From: an uncultured beta proteobacterium
GTDB lineage: Bacteria > Pseudomonadota > Gammaproteobacteria > Burkholderiales > Burkholderiaceae
Direction of reading: 5' to 3'
DNA: 64,000 nucleotides
NCBI GenBank assembly: GCA_903935355.1
Contig: CAIZRK010000019.1
Location: 1-64,000, forward strand
Below the pieces are notes generated by a model. The model saw only the letters and a list, made by a program, of their open reading frames with translations, ran no database searches and had not been told where the DNA came from. Below, in pieces: positions 8,866-17,475 of the stretch. The first letter of the stretch is position 1. Each line of letters begins with the position of its first letter. A program made the translations under genes and the position numbers.

Positions 8866-10712
8866 AATACATCGAAGCAACTAATGATTTCGTCATTAAA
8901 TTTGCAAATGTGAATGGTTCTGGTTCGGCATCAGCTAATGAATTATTTGCTAAAGCAATTTTACGTATGGGCGTTCCAGTTAGCCCCCGCAATATCTTTC
9001 CAAGCAATATTCAAGGGATGCCCACTTGGTACGAAGCTCGTGTTAGTGAGAAGGGTTATCTGGGTAGACGCGGTGGTGTTGACATGATGGTTGCTATGAA
9101 TCCGCAAACTTGGGATGCTGATATTGCTGAGATTGAACCGGGCGGCTACCTTTTTTATGACTCTACACGTCCAATTCCTAAAGATCAATTTCGCGAGGAT
9201 ATAAGGGTAATTGGTGTCCCATTAACAGAAATAAGTAATTGCGCCTACAGTGAAGCAAGACAACGTCAATTATTTAAAAATATTATTTATGTGGGTGTCT
9301 TATCTGCATTGCTTAATGTAGATGTTGCTATTTTTGAAAAGTTATTTTCTGAGCAATACAAAGGCAAAGAAGCATTACTAGAGTCTAATATTAAAGCCTT
9401 TAATTTAGGCTATGAATACGCAAAGAAAAATATAACTGAAGCTCTTGGTATTAGAGTTCAGCGTTCAGACCAGGTGGGGGATCGTATTTTTACTGATGGT
9501 AATAGTGCAATTGGATTAGGTTGCGTGTATGGTGGTGCCACAGTGGCTGCCTGGTATCCCATAACACCTTCTTCATCTGTACCAGAAGCATTTGAAAAGT
9601 TTTGTAGAAAATACAGAGTTGATTCTTCTACCGGTCTGAATCGTTTCGCTATTGTTCAAGCAGAGGATGAACTTGCCTCTATAGGTATGGTGATTGGAGC
9701 AGGATGGAATGGTGCCAGAGCTTTCACCGCAACCTCTGGTCCCGGTATTTCTTTAATGTCAGAATTTATTGGCCTTGCTTATTTTGCCGAGATACCAGTC
9801 ACAATTATAAATGTGCAGCGTGGAGGACCCTCTACTGGCATGCCCACGCGCACACAGCAGTCTGATTTACTTTTCTGTGCCTATGCATCACATGGAGATA
9901 CTAAGCATGTCATGCTATTTCCTCAAGATCCTAATGAATGTTTTGAGCAGGCCGCTACCGCCTTAGATTTAGCTGAAAGGCTTCAAACCCCGATTTTTTT
10001 AATGACCGATTTAGATATCGGCATGAATCAAAGGCTTTGTGATCCTTTTGCTTGGGATGAGGGGAGAACTTATGATCGCGGTAAGGTAATGAGCGCTCAA
10101 GAGCTTGAGGCCGGAAAAGATTTTGGGCGCTATAAGGATGTTGATGGCGATGGAATTCCTTGGCGCACCATTCCTGGAGCCCATCCCTCGAAAGGTAGCT
10201 TCTTCACTAGGGGAACTACCCGCGATCCGTACGCTAGGTATTCTGAGAAGGGTGGCGACTATATCTACAACATGGAACGATTAATTCGTAAGTTTGAGAC
10301 GGCGGCAAGCCTGGTTCCTCAGCCGATTATTAAAAATAATAAGAAGCCAAGCAAGTTAGGTGTAATTTATTTTGGATCAACAACTCCAGCAATGGAAGAG
10401 GCGCTAGATTTATTAAGTAATGATGGAGTTTATATTGATGCCCTGCGCTTGAGGGCTTTCCCATTTCCTAAATCAGTGAAACAGTTTATTGATACCCATG
10501 ACATAGTGTTTGTAGTTGAGCAAAATCGAGATGCACAAATGCATACATTGCTAGTGACAGAGCTTAATCTAAATAATGAATCCTTAGTTAAAGTTCTTCA
10601 TTATGATGGTACTCCCATTACTGCGCGATTTATTGTTGGAGAAATTCATATTCATCTTGGCACAAAGGGTTCTAAAGGTGATGCAATAGCACCCCGTAAG
10701 GAGACGGCATGA
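8862..10712 (+). CDS. korA: 2-oxoacid:acceptor oxidoreductase, fused gamma-alpha subunit (KorA-like)
   Basis: Large subunit of a thiamine-pyrophosphate enzyme that converts a 2-oxoacid and CoA to acyl-CoA and CO2 with a low-potential electron acceptor. Residues 1-195 form the gamma (catalytic) domain and 200-616 the alpha domain, the fused arrangement of KorA-type enzymes. The alpha domain contains YPITPSS (232-238), QAEDELASIG (266-275) and GPSTGMPTR (322-330), all hallmark positions. It starts within the stop codon of the flavin subunit and its own stop overlaps korB (ATGA), so the three should be made in fixed ratio. 2-Oxoglutarate is the most likely substrate by subunit layout; pyruvate or branched-chain oxoacids are not excluded. 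Confidence 0.87.
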   Translation: MKYIEATNDFVIKFANVNGSGSASANELFAKAILRMGVPVSPRNIFPSNIQGMPTWYEARVSEKGYLGRRGGVDMMVAMNPQTWDADIAEIEPGGYLFYDSTRPIPKDQFREDIRVIGVPLTEISNCAYSEARQRQLFKNIIYVGVLSALLNVDVAIFEKLFSEQYKGKEALLESNIKAFNLGYEYAKKNITEALGIRVQRSDQVGDRIFTDGNSAIGLGCVYGGATVAAWYPITPSSSVPEAFEKFCRKYRVDSSTGLNRFAIVQAEDELASIGMVIGAGWNGARAFTATSGPGISLMSEFIGLAYFAEIPVTIINVQRGGPSTGMPTRTQQSDLLFCAYASHGDTKHVMLFPQDPNECFEQAATALDLAERLQTPIFLMTDLDIGMNQRLCDPFAWDEGRTYDRGKVMSAQELEAGKDFGRYKDVDGDGIPWRTIPGAHPSKGSFFTRGTTRDPYARYSEKGGDYIYNMERLIRKFETAASLVPQPIIKNNKKPSKLGVIYFGSTTPAMEEALDLLSNDGVYIDALRLRAFPFPKSVKQFIDTHDIVFVVEQNRDAQMHTLLVTELNLNNESLVKVLHYDGTPITARFIVGEIHIHLGTKGSKGDAIAPRKETA

Positions 10713-11764
10713 CATTTATTAATAAGCCTAGTCTTCACCATCCATCCCTTCATCAAAATAAAGTTGGCTATACTCGGCGTGACTATGAGGGTCGAATCTC
10801 TACCTTATGTGCTGGTTGTGGTCATGACTCAATTTCAGCCGCAATAGTACAAGCTTGCTGGGAGATGGATGTTGAACCGCATCGGGTAGCTAAGCTATCT
10901 GGAATTGGATGTAGCTCTAAGACGCCGGATTATTTTCTCGGTGCGTCACATGGTTTTAATACAGTACATGGACGAATGCCCTCGGTTTTAACAGGGGCTA
11001 ATCTTGCTAACCGTGAATTGCTCTATCTGGGTATCTCTGGGGATGGGGACTCTGCATCTATTGGTTTGGGTCAATTTGCTAATGCCATGCGCCGCAATGT
11101 GCGTATGGCTTACATTGTAGAAAACAATGGGGTCTATGGATTAACAAAAGGTCAATTTTCTGCTACCGCCGATCGTGGATCTAAGAGTAAAAAAGGCGTT
11201 GTTAATAATGACAGTCCAGTCGATCTAGTTGGCTTGGCACTACAACTAGGAGCTACTTATGTTGCACGGAGCTTTTCTGGTGATAAGGATCAATTGGTAC
11301 CCTTAATCAAAGGGGCTATTGGACATGGGGGTGCCGCCTTTATTGACGTAATCAGCCCCTGCGTCACCTTCAATAATCATGGTGGTAGCACTAAGAGTTA
11401 TGACTATGTTAGGCAGCATAATGAAGCAGTGAGTCGGATTGACTTTATACCAATTCATCAAGAAATCACAGCTGATTACTCCCAAGGTCAAGTTATTGAG
11501 GTTCAGCAGCATGATGGTTCATATTTGCGCTTACGTAAATTACATGAAGACTACGACCCTACAAATCGATATGAAGCACTCAGTTATATCAATGAGCATC
11601 AGGAGCGAGGTGAGGTAGTTACGGGGTTACTTTATTTAGACCCTCTTGCCACAGATCTTCATGAGGCCTTAAATACATGCACTGAGCCCCTGAATTCTTT
11701 TGGGTCTGAAGAACTCTGTCCTGGACGGGATGCATTAATGAAGATTAATCTCGAATTGCGTTAA
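10709..11764 (+). CDS. korB: 2-oxoacid:acceptor oxidoreductase, beta (TPP-binding) subunit (KorB-like)
   Basis: Carries thiamine pyrophosphate and a 4Fe-4S cluster and pairs with the gamma-alpha subunit. Of 351 residues, the cluster cysteines appear to be C34 and C37 (CAGCG), C68 (GIGCSS) and C218 (ISPCVTFNNH), the usual four-ligand pattern. The TPP motif is GDGD (111-114) with NN at 139-140, followed by YGLTKGQ (143-149), diagnostic of this enzyme family. There is no C-terminal ferredoxin domain, so electrons must leave through the KorC-type subunit or a free ferredoxin. Start overlap with korA indicates translational coupling. Presence in an otherwise aerobic-looking genome is notable because the family is often oxygen-sensitive. 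Confidence 0.89.
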   Translation: MTFINKPSLHHPSLHQNKVGYTRRDYEGRISTLCAGCGHDSISAAIVQACWEMDVEPHRVAKLSGIGCSSKTPDYFLGASHGFNTVHGRMPSVLTGANLANRELLYLGISGDGDSASIGLGQFANAMRRNVRMAYIVENNGVYGLTKGQFSATADRGSKSKKGVVNNDSPVDLVGLALQLGATYVARSFSGDKDQLVPLIKGAIGHGGAAFIDVISPCVTFNNHGGSTKSYDYVRQHNEAVSRIDFIPIHQEITADYSQGQVIEVQQHDGSYLRLRKLHEDYDPTNRYEALSYINEHQERGEVVTGLLYLDPLATDLHEALNTCTEPLNSFGSEELCPGRDALMKINLELR

Positions 11765-11783
11765 TTATTCTCAAGGTGAAAAC

Positions 11784-12224
11784 ATGACAGATCGTACGGT
11801 ATCGCAATCTATTACACACCGAAATTTAGTGACTCTACCACCTCGGGCGACTGTCTTAGAGGCAGCGAGAATAATGACGAAGGCCAATACTGGATCTGTT
11901 TTGATCATGTCAATAAGTGGTGAGCTACATGGAATATTGACTGAGCGAGACTTGATGACAAGGGTCCTATCTAAGGCCTTAAATCCTGCCACCACAAGTG
12001 TTTCTGAAGTAATGACGCCTAAGCCTTACTGTATAACTCCTGAGATGACAGTATCGAATGCGGTACTTATCATGATTGAGAGAGGTTTTAGGCATTTACC
12101 TATTACGGCACCATCAGGAAAAGTGCTTGGCATCTTTTCTGTGAGGGATGCGTTGCCAAGGGAAATCGGCGAGGCTGTCAGTCTTTCTGAGTTCTTAGAT
12201 CAAGCTGGTAATACCTTAGCTTAA
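11784..12224 (+). CDS. CBS-domain pair protein
   Basis: Stand-alone 146-residue protein made of two CBS modules (about residues 8-62 and 72-130; note GILTERDLMTRV and VMTPKPYCITPEMTV). CBS pairs bind adenine nucleotides such as AMP, ATP, NAD or SAM and report energy state. It lies 19 bp after korB with an AAGGTG ribosome-binding site, so it is almost surely in the same transcript. Its role is unknown; regulating the oxidoreductase by adenylate or NAD(P) level is an inference from context. CBS-only proteins often appear in FNR/ANR regulons of proteobacteria. Confidence 0.85.
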   Translation: MTDRTVSQSITHRNLVTLPPRATVLEAARIMTKANTGSVLIMSISGELHGILTERDLMTRVLSKALNPATTSVSEVMTPKPYCITPEMTVSNAVLIMIERGFRHLPITAPSGKVLGIFSVRDALPREIGEAVSLSEFLDQAGNTLA

Positions 12225-12267
12225 ATAATTAATTTTTCAATAAATTTGACTTATAGAGGATAGGTAA

Positions 12268-12504
12268 ATGCAAGAGAAAACAGCAAAAAATGCACCATAT
12301 GCACTTCAGGTTGAGGAGGGCAAAACTTATTATTGGTGTTCGTGTGGGATAAGTAAAACTCAACCTCTATGTGATGGGATGCATCAGGCGACAGATTGTG
12401 AGCCTTGGGAATATGTAGCCACTAAAACTGAAACCGTATTCTTTTGTGGTTGCAAGCAGTCAGAAAGCGCCCCTTTATGTGATGGCATGCATACTAAATT
12501 GTGA
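12268..12504 (+). CDS. tandem CDGSH iron-sulfur protein
   Basis: A 78-residue protein with two complete CDGSH (mitoNEET-type) 2Fe-2S motifs. The first uses C24, C26, C35 and H39; the second uses C60, C62, C71 and H75. Each fits C-x-C-x2-S-x3-P-x-C-D-G-x-H, but both have Met where Ser, Ala or Thr is usual (CDGMH). Such proteins are redox-active electron carriers or sensors in the cytoplasm. It follows the CBS gene by 43 bp with a GAGGATAGG ribosome-binding site and is last in the kor-like operon before a hairpin. Exact partners are not known; an electron-transfer or cluster-transfer role to the 2-oxoacid enzyme is inferred. Confidence 0.86.
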   Translation: MQEKTAKNAPYALQVEEGKTYYWCSCGISKTQPLCDGMHQATDCEPWEYVATKTETVFFCGCKQSESAPLCDGMHTKL

Positions 12505-12668
12505 TGCTTTAAGACTTTAAATTTACTTCATTTATGAAAGCTGGCTTAATTGCAAGCATTAAGTGTGACAGGCTCGAAATCTTTGACATTTAAATGATGA
12601 GCAGTATCTGAGTTATTAAGTAAGAATAAATGCGGTAACTGTCACTATTGCCTTGTTTAACTAACAAA

Positions 12669-12700
12669 CTAAATTGGCGAATACCAATTTAGCTATTTTT
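12669..12700 (+). terminator. rho-independent terminator-like hairpin
   Basis: Arms CTAAATTGG and CCAATTTAG form a perfect 9-bp stem around a 6-base loop, followed by CTATTTTTCTTT. The stem is AT-rich, so strength is uncertain. The position, 165 bp after the CDGSH gene and before the next FNR box, fits the end of the operon. Confidence 0.6.
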
Positions 12701-12725
12701 CTTTAGCAATCTATTCAAAGTTGGT

Positions 12726-12739
12726 TTGATATAGATCAA
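12726..12739. promoter_or_regulatory. FNR/ANR box upstream of the maoC-pta fusion gene
   Basis: TTGAT-ATAG-ATCAA, again a ten-of-ten match to the FNR/ANR consensus, centred about 100 bp before the ATG at 12833. Together with the site at 6899-6912 it frames the two transcription units of this island. Confidence 0.72.
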
Positions 12740-12832
12740 ATTAATAAGTAGTATTAATGACTTAGCCTCAAAAGCCATTAGATTGTCATATTCAAAGTTG
12801 AGTATTGAAAAAACTTACTTTGAAGATGAGCT

Positions 12833-14218
12833 ATGATTGAGAATACCACCTATGATGAAATTAAAATTGGCCAGTTTGCACGACTAGTTCGCACTCTTAC
12901 CGTAGATGATGTCAAAGCTTTTGCAGCTGTATCGGGCGATAACAACCCTGCGCATTTAGATGATGACTATGCTCGTTCATCTTTATTTCATGAGGTAATT
13001 GGTCATGGCATGTGGAGTGGTTCGTTAATTTCCGCAGTCCTTGGCACTCAATTTCCTGGGCCAGGAACAATTTATTTGGGTCAGACCTTAGAATTTAAAA
13101 GACCGGTAAAGATTGGTGATACTGTTACCATACTCATCACGGTATTGCACAAGAACGATGTAAAAAAATCAGTTACCTTGGAGTGCTTAGGAACTAATCA
13201 GCATATGGAAAAAGTTCTCATAGGTGAAGCAGTAGTATTGGCACCTACTGAAAAAGTAAAAATTGAAATTGGTGCTACTCCTGAGATTCATCTGTTCGAT
13301 CCTGAAGCAGGCCTTAAAAAACTATTAGCTCTTGGAGCGCATCTCGGTCCAGTTACTTGTGCTATTGTGCACCCCTGTGATGAAAATTCAATTTTAGGCG
13401 CAATGGATGCGGCTAAAAATAATCTCATCATTCCTATTCTAGTCGGCCCTGAAATTAGAATCCGTGAATTAGCACGGCATTTGGAAATTGATTTAAATGG
13501 CATTCAAATTATCCCAAGCTCCCATAGTCATCATGCTGCCAAAATTGCTGCAGAGCTAGCTGCTTCTGGTCAAGCCGAGGCATTGATGAAAGGTAGCTTA
13601 CATACCGATGAATTAATGCATGCAGTACTGGCTAACAATGCTTTGCTAACTAAACATCGCTTATCTCATATATTCCGTTTTGAGGCTCCCTTATATAGTA
13701 AGCCCTTATTTATATCGGATGCAGCTATTAATATAAAACCGAATCTAATTGAAAAACGAGATATAGTTCAAAATGCAATCAATTTATTCCACATCTTAAA
13801 TGACCATGACCCAAAGGTCGCAATTTTATCAGCCGTCGAAAATGTTGAACCAGATATTCCCTCTACGATTGATGCTGCAGCGCTTTGTAAAATGGCAGAT
13901 CGCGGACAAATTACTGGCGGTATTTTAGATGGTCCATTAGCTTTTGATAATGCGATTTCACCAGAAGCAGTTAAAGTCAAGAAAATACATTCTTTGGTCG
14001 CAGGAGACGCAGATATTCTAATAGTTCCAGATTTAGAATCTGGAAATATGTTGGCAAAACAATTGGATTATTTAGGTGGAGCAACTGCATGCGGCATTGT
14101 CCTAGGCGGTCGGGTGCCAATAGCCTTAACTAGTAGGGCAGATGGTCGAAATACTCGTATGGCCTCTGCCCTATTAGTAAAGCTCGTTGCCCATCATTAT
14201 CGTAACGAGAAACCCTAA
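12833..14218 (+). CDS. bifunctional MaoC hydratase / phosphate acyltransferase (Pta/Ptb-type)
   Basis: Two enzymes in one chain of 461 residues. Residues about 5-145 are a MaoC hot-dog domain with the R-hydratase motif GDNNPAHLD (about 35-43) and GHGMWSG, expected to hydrate enoyl-CoA to (R)-3-hydroxyacyl-CoA. Residues about 160-455 are a phosphotransacylase of the phosphotransbutyrylase type (CDENSILGAMDAA, ITGGILDGPLAFDNAIS, GGRVPIALTSRADG), which swaps CoA for phosphate on acyl-CoA. No acetate or butyrate kinase gene is adjacent, so use of the acyl phosphate for ATP is unproven. Alone in its unit and preceded by an FNR box. Downstream, the 162 bp to pyrD hold no clear terminator. Confidence 0.88.
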   Translation: MIENTTYDEIKIGQFARLVRTLTVDDVKAFAAVSGDNNPAHLDDDYARSSLFHEVIGHGMWSGSLISAVLGTQFPGPGTIYLGQTLEFKRPVKIGDTVTILITVLHKNDVKKSVTLECLGTNQHMEKVLIGEAVVLAPTEKVKIEIGATPEIHLFDPEAGLKKLLALGAHLGPVTCAIVHPCDENSILGAMDAAKNNLIIPILVGPEIRIRELARHLEIDLNGIQIIPSSHSHHAAKIAAELAASGQAEALMKGSLHTDELMHAVLANNALLTKHRLSHIFRFEAPLYSKPLFISDAAINIKPNLIEKRDIVQNAINLFHILNDHDPKVAILSAVENVEPDIPSTIDAAALCKMADRGQITGGILDGPLAFDNAISPEAVKVKKIHSLVAGDADILIVPDLESGNMLAKQLDYLGGATACGIVLGGRVPIALTSRADGRNTRMASALLVKLVAHHYRNEKP

Positions 14219-14380
14219 TTGGGAATAGATATGGCATCCACTTTCCAAGGGGCTTTTTTGTCCTCAATTTTCCCCAATGATTCTTTTGTAGATCGTAATT
14301 GTGTAATACGCTGAATTAAAGCTTAACTAGTAATTTGAGACTTCATTAAAGTAAGGATCTTTAATGCACGAAGAATTGCA

Positions 14381-15412
14381 TTAACGGCGAATAGCATCAG
14401 CACACTCTTTAATGAGTGCAGGCCCCTTAAAGATTAGTCCGCTATAAAGCTGAATCAAGCTAGCGCCAGCCGCGATCTTCTCTTGAGCATCGCCCCCCGA
14501 AAGAATGCCGCCCACTCCGATAATGGGTAGGTGATCTTGGAGCCTAGCTTTAAGTATTTTAATTACTTCAGTTGATGCTGATTTGACGGGTGCACCAGAT
14601 AAGCCGCCAGCTTCATTGCTATATTCCATCCCACTCACTGTTTCACGAGCAATTGTCGTATTGGTGGCAATAATGGCGTCAATTCTAAACTCGAGAGAAA
14701 GATCTGCAATGAGCTCGATATCGTTAAAGTTTAAGTCAGGAGCAATCTTTAAGAACAGGGGCTTGCGCTTACCAAAGCGGTCGCTTAAACGTGCACGAGC
14801 AATATCTAAAGTCCCAAGCAAGGATCTAAGCATTTCTTCGCCCTGCAGAGCACGAAGGTTTTGAGTATTTGGGGACGAGATATTCACAGTGATATAGGTG
14901 GCAATTTCATAAACTGCTTCCATTGCTAGGACATAATCGCTAGCAGCATCCTCTATGGGGGTGCTAGCATTTTTCCCAATATTGAGCCCTAGAACGCCAC
15001 CATTTTGCCAAAAACTAGATCGACGAACTCTTGCTACACAGGCATCTACGCCATCATTATTAAAGCCCATTCGATTAATAATGCCTTGGGCTACTGGCAA
15101 GCGAAACATCCGAGGTTTTGGATTGCCTGCTTGTGGCTTTGGGGTGACCGTGCCAATTTCTAAAAATCCAAATCCTAACGCAGCTAAAGCATCAATATGC
15201 TTACCGTCTTTATCAAGCCCGGCAGCTAAACCAACGGGATTCGGAAAAGTAATATCACAAAGGGTCCGTGGATCTGAAGCAGGCTGTTTTATCAAACATT
15301 GTAATAAGCCCCAGCGCTGTGCACGATCTAAATTGCTGAGCGTGAGATTATGCGCCTTTTCTGGATCCAGATTAAAAAGCCAAGGACGTAAAAATGAGTA
15401 ACTATCCACCAT
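14381..15412 (-). CDS. pyrD: dihydroorotate dehydrogenase (quinone), class 2
   Basis: Membrane-associated flavoenzyme of pyrimidine synthesis that oxidises dihydroorotate to orotate with ubiquinone. At 343 residues with an N-terminal helical region before the barrel (PWLFNLDPEKAHNLTL) it is class 2. The FMN barrel shows GLAAGLDKDGKHIDAL, the catalytic serine in NISSPNT and GVGGILSGGDAQEKIAAGA near the C-terminus. It starts 8 bp after the stop codon of bpt on the same strand, so it probably ends the transcript NUDIX-aat-bpt-pyrD. Confidence 0.96.
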   Translation of the reverse strand: MVDSYSFLRPWLFNLDPEKAHNLTLSNLDRAQRWGLLQCLIKQPASDPRTLCDITFPNPVGLAAGLDKDGKHIDALAALGFGFLEIGTVTPKPQAGNPKPRMFRLPVAQGIINRMGFNNDGVDACVARVRRSSFWQNGGVLGLNIGKNASTPIEDAASDYVLAMEAVYEIATYITVNISSPNTQNLRALQGEEMLRSLLGTLDIARARLSDRFGKRKPLFLKIAPDLNFNDIELIADLSLEFRIDAIIATNTTIARETVSGMEYSNEAGGLSGAPVKSASTEVIKILKARLQDHLPIIGVGGILSGGDAQEKIAAGASLIQLYSGLIFKGPALIKECADAIRR

Positions 15413-15420
15413 AGGTTTGA

Positions 15421-16167
15421 TTATGACTCAAGGATGAGTTGCCAATGATCATCAATTAAGCCCTCAATGGGTTGGAATTTCGCCTTATATGACATCTTTT
15501 TACTATTATGGATGTAATAGCCTAAATAGAGGTAGCTCAAGTTTAATTCTAAGGCCTGCGCAATTTGCCACAGGATACTGTAACTTCCAAAACTAGCAGT
15601 ACTGTCGGCTGTATCGTAGAAGGTATACACCGAAGAAATTCCATGCTCAAGGATATCGATCATACTTACCATCCGCAATCGCCCAGGATGGGGATCATGT
15701 GGCCCATCCCTAAACTCCACAATGCGGGAATTTACGCGACTTTGTAGTAAAAATTGCATGTATTGATCTTGATCATCATGGTCCATTTCACCACCAGCAT
15801 GACGTTGGCTTTGATAGCGCTCATATAGCTGATAATGCTCTTCTTGATATCCAAGATTTAATACACGTGCTTCAAGACCCTGGTGTTTTTTCCAGGCGCG
15901 ACGTTGACTCCGGCTAGGGACAAATTGCCCAATTAATATTCTGGTAGCTATACAGGCTTTGCATTCATCACAGTAAGGGCGATAGGTGTACAGACCACTG
16001 CGACGAAAGCCGGCATTAACTAATTCACCATAAAGATCGACATTGATCAAGTGTGACGGGGTGGCCACTTGAGATCGAGCTGTTTTACCTGGTAAATAGC
16101 TACAAGCATAGGGAGCTGTTGCATAAAACTGCAAAGCGGTGAGGGGTAGCTCTTTTAGCTGTGTCAT
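15421..16167 (-). CDS. bpt: aspartate/glutamate leucyltransferase (N-degron)
   Basis: Attaches Leu from Leu-tRNA to proteins with N-terminal Asp or Glu, marking them for ClpS/ClpAP degradation. Its 248 residues contain the ATE-family N-terminus ([19 protein letters not shown]) and a Cys-rich segment (YCDECKACI) that holds conserved cysteines. The C-terminal GNAT-like half has [14 protein letters not shown] and a YLGYYI segment. Its start codon overlaps the aat stop by 4 bp, so both aminoacyl transferases are translationally coupled. Annotated as ate in some genomes; the bacterial Bpt type is favoured by length and lineage. Confidence 0.92.
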   Translation of the reverse strand: MTQLKELPLTALQFYATAPYACSYLPGKTARSQVATPSHLINVDLYGELVNAGFRRSGLYTYRPYCDECKACIATRILIGQFVPSRSQRRAWKKHQGLEARVLNLGYQEEHYQLYERYQSQRHAGGEMDHDDQDQYMQFLLQSRVNSRIVEFRDGPHDPHPGRLRMVSMIDILEHGISSVYTFYDTADSTASFGSYSILWQIAQALELNLSYLYLGYYIHNSKKMSYKAKFQPIEGLIDDHWQLILES

Positions 16168-16901
16168 AACCAGTGATTGAGAATCTCTTTATCGAAAAAC
16201 CATGGAATCTCTATATTAGATTGCTTTATCGACTCTTGCAGATTATTCAAAAATTCATCGCGGGGAATGGGTACCGCGCCTAATGAGCTTAGGTGACTTG
16301 TTTCTTGTTGACAATCAATCATTGACACTCCATTTTGCTCACACCAAGCACATAATGCCGCAAGGGCTAGCTTTGAGGCATTTGTTTGTCGACTAAACAT
16401 AGACTCACCAAAAACCATGCCCCCAAAGGCCACACAATATAGTCCACCAACTAGCGCAGCTCCTTTTTGGATTGCAATGCTATGGGCATGACCCTGTTCA
16501 TGTAGAGAAGCATATGCGTCCATAATCTCATGGGTAATCCAAGTACCATCTTGATTCTTTCTTTTACTAGTTGCGCATGAACGAACTACCGCACCGAAGT
16601 TACCATCCACTACAATTTGTTGGCCAGGCTCTTCTAGAAATTGCCTAATTGTTTTTTTTAAGGATTCATGACATTTAAATTTAGAAGGCCTCAATACCAT
16701 TCTGGGATCCGGAGACCACCACAATATAGGTTGATTATCAGAGTACCAAGGAAAGATGCCAAGTTGGTAGGCATCTGCTAGTTGCCCAGGATAAATGCGA
16801 TCACTAACTGCAATTAAGCCGGGAACGTTCGGATCGGGATCTGCATGAACAAAGGGGTTAGGAAAAGGATCACCAGCACCTAACCAGGCGATATTACTCA
16901 T
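16164..16901 (-). CDS. aat: leucyl/phenylalanyl-tRNA--protein transferase
   Basis: Adds Leu or Phe to N-terminal Arg or Lys of substrate proteins for N-degron degradation. The start at 16901 ([16 protein letters not shown]) gives 245 residues and the family N-terminus; the frame also opens upstream inside the NUDIX gene. Conserved blocks include [35 protein letters not shown] and GGLYGV-like [19 protein letters not shown] near residue 155. It begins 4 bp after the NUDIX stop and overlaps bpt. No strong ribosome-binding site is seen, suggesting coupling to upstream translation. Confidence 0.94.
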   Translation of the reverse strand: MSNIAWLGAGDPFPNPFVHADPDPNVPGLIAVSDRIYPGQLADAYQLGIFPWYSDNQPILWWSPDPRMVLRPSKFKCHESLKKTIRQFLEEPGQQIVVDGNFGAVVRSCATSKRKNQDGTWITHEIMDAYASLHEQGHAHSIAIQKGAALVGGLYCVAFGGMVFGESMFSRQTNASKLALAALCAWCEQNGVSMIDCQQETSHLSSLGAVPIPRDEFLNNLQESIKQSNIEIPWFFDKEILNHWL

Positions 16902-16905
16902 ATTT

Positions 16906-17466
16906 TTAAATTCGCTCGCTTGGCAAAATATCTCGGGAGCGAACGCTAATTTCAGTAGCACCATTCAGTACCCCGGATGCAAGGTCGGCAAAATACCATT
17001 CGAGAGTTTGTTTGACTGTTGGGAAAGCAATATCTTTCCAGGGAATTTCACTCTCATGAAATAATCCTACCTCTAGACTTTCTTCTCCAGCTGCAAAATA
17101 TGCAGAGTTCATATTCGCTAAGTAAAAAATATGAACTTGCTCTGCATGTGGCACATTTAATAAGGAATAGAGCGGTCCTATCTCTACAATAGCGCCTGCC
17201 TCTTCGAAGGTTTCTCTAGCGGCACCTGCGCTCGTACTTTCACCTAACTCCATAAATCCAGCAGGTAATGTCCAATATCCATAGCGTGGTTCGATAGCGC
17301 GACGGCATAGGAGGACTTTGTCTTTATAGATCGGGATACAGCCAACTACATTGCGCGGATTAAGATAATGAATACTGCCGCAAGATTCGCATACATGACG
17401 CTCACGCGAGTCATCTGCTGGAATTTTGATCGTCAGCATTGAGGCACAGTTTGAGCAAAACTTCAT
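16906..17466 (-). CDS. NUDIX hydrolase with N-terminal zinc ribbon
   Basis: 186-residue pyrophosphohydrolase. The N-terminus has a zinc-ribbon pattern of two CxxC pairs (CSNC at 4-7 and CESC at about 26-29). The Nudix box GFMELGESTSAGAARETFEEAG at about 68-90 contains all metal-binding glutamates. Zinc-ribbon NUDIX proteins include NADH pyrophosphatase NudC, but this one is shorter and lacks a clear NudC signature, so the substrate is left open (NADH or another nucleoside diphosphate derivative). It sits 9 bp after pabBC and just before aat on the same strand. Confidence 0.88.
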   Translation of the reverse strand: MKFCSNCASMLTIKIPADDSRERHVCESCGSIHYLNPRNVVGCIPIYKDKVLLCRRAIEPRYGYWTLPAGFMELGESTSAGAARETFEEAGAIVEIGPLYSLLNVPHAEQVHIFYLANMNSAYFAAGEESLEVGLFHESEIPWKDIAFPTVKQTLEWYFADLASGVLNGATEISVRSRDILPSERI

Positions 17467-17475
17467 CTTTGCTTT

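Larger units (their letters stand above)
12505..12832. other. 328-bp intergenic region with hairpin and FNR box
   Basis: No coding frame was recognised here. It contains a terminator-like hairpin (12669-12692, then a T-rich tract) that should end the kor-like operon. It also contains a perfect FNR box (12726-12739) that should serve the MaoC-phosphotransacylase gene. The first 160 bp show nothing I can name. Confidence 0.7.
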
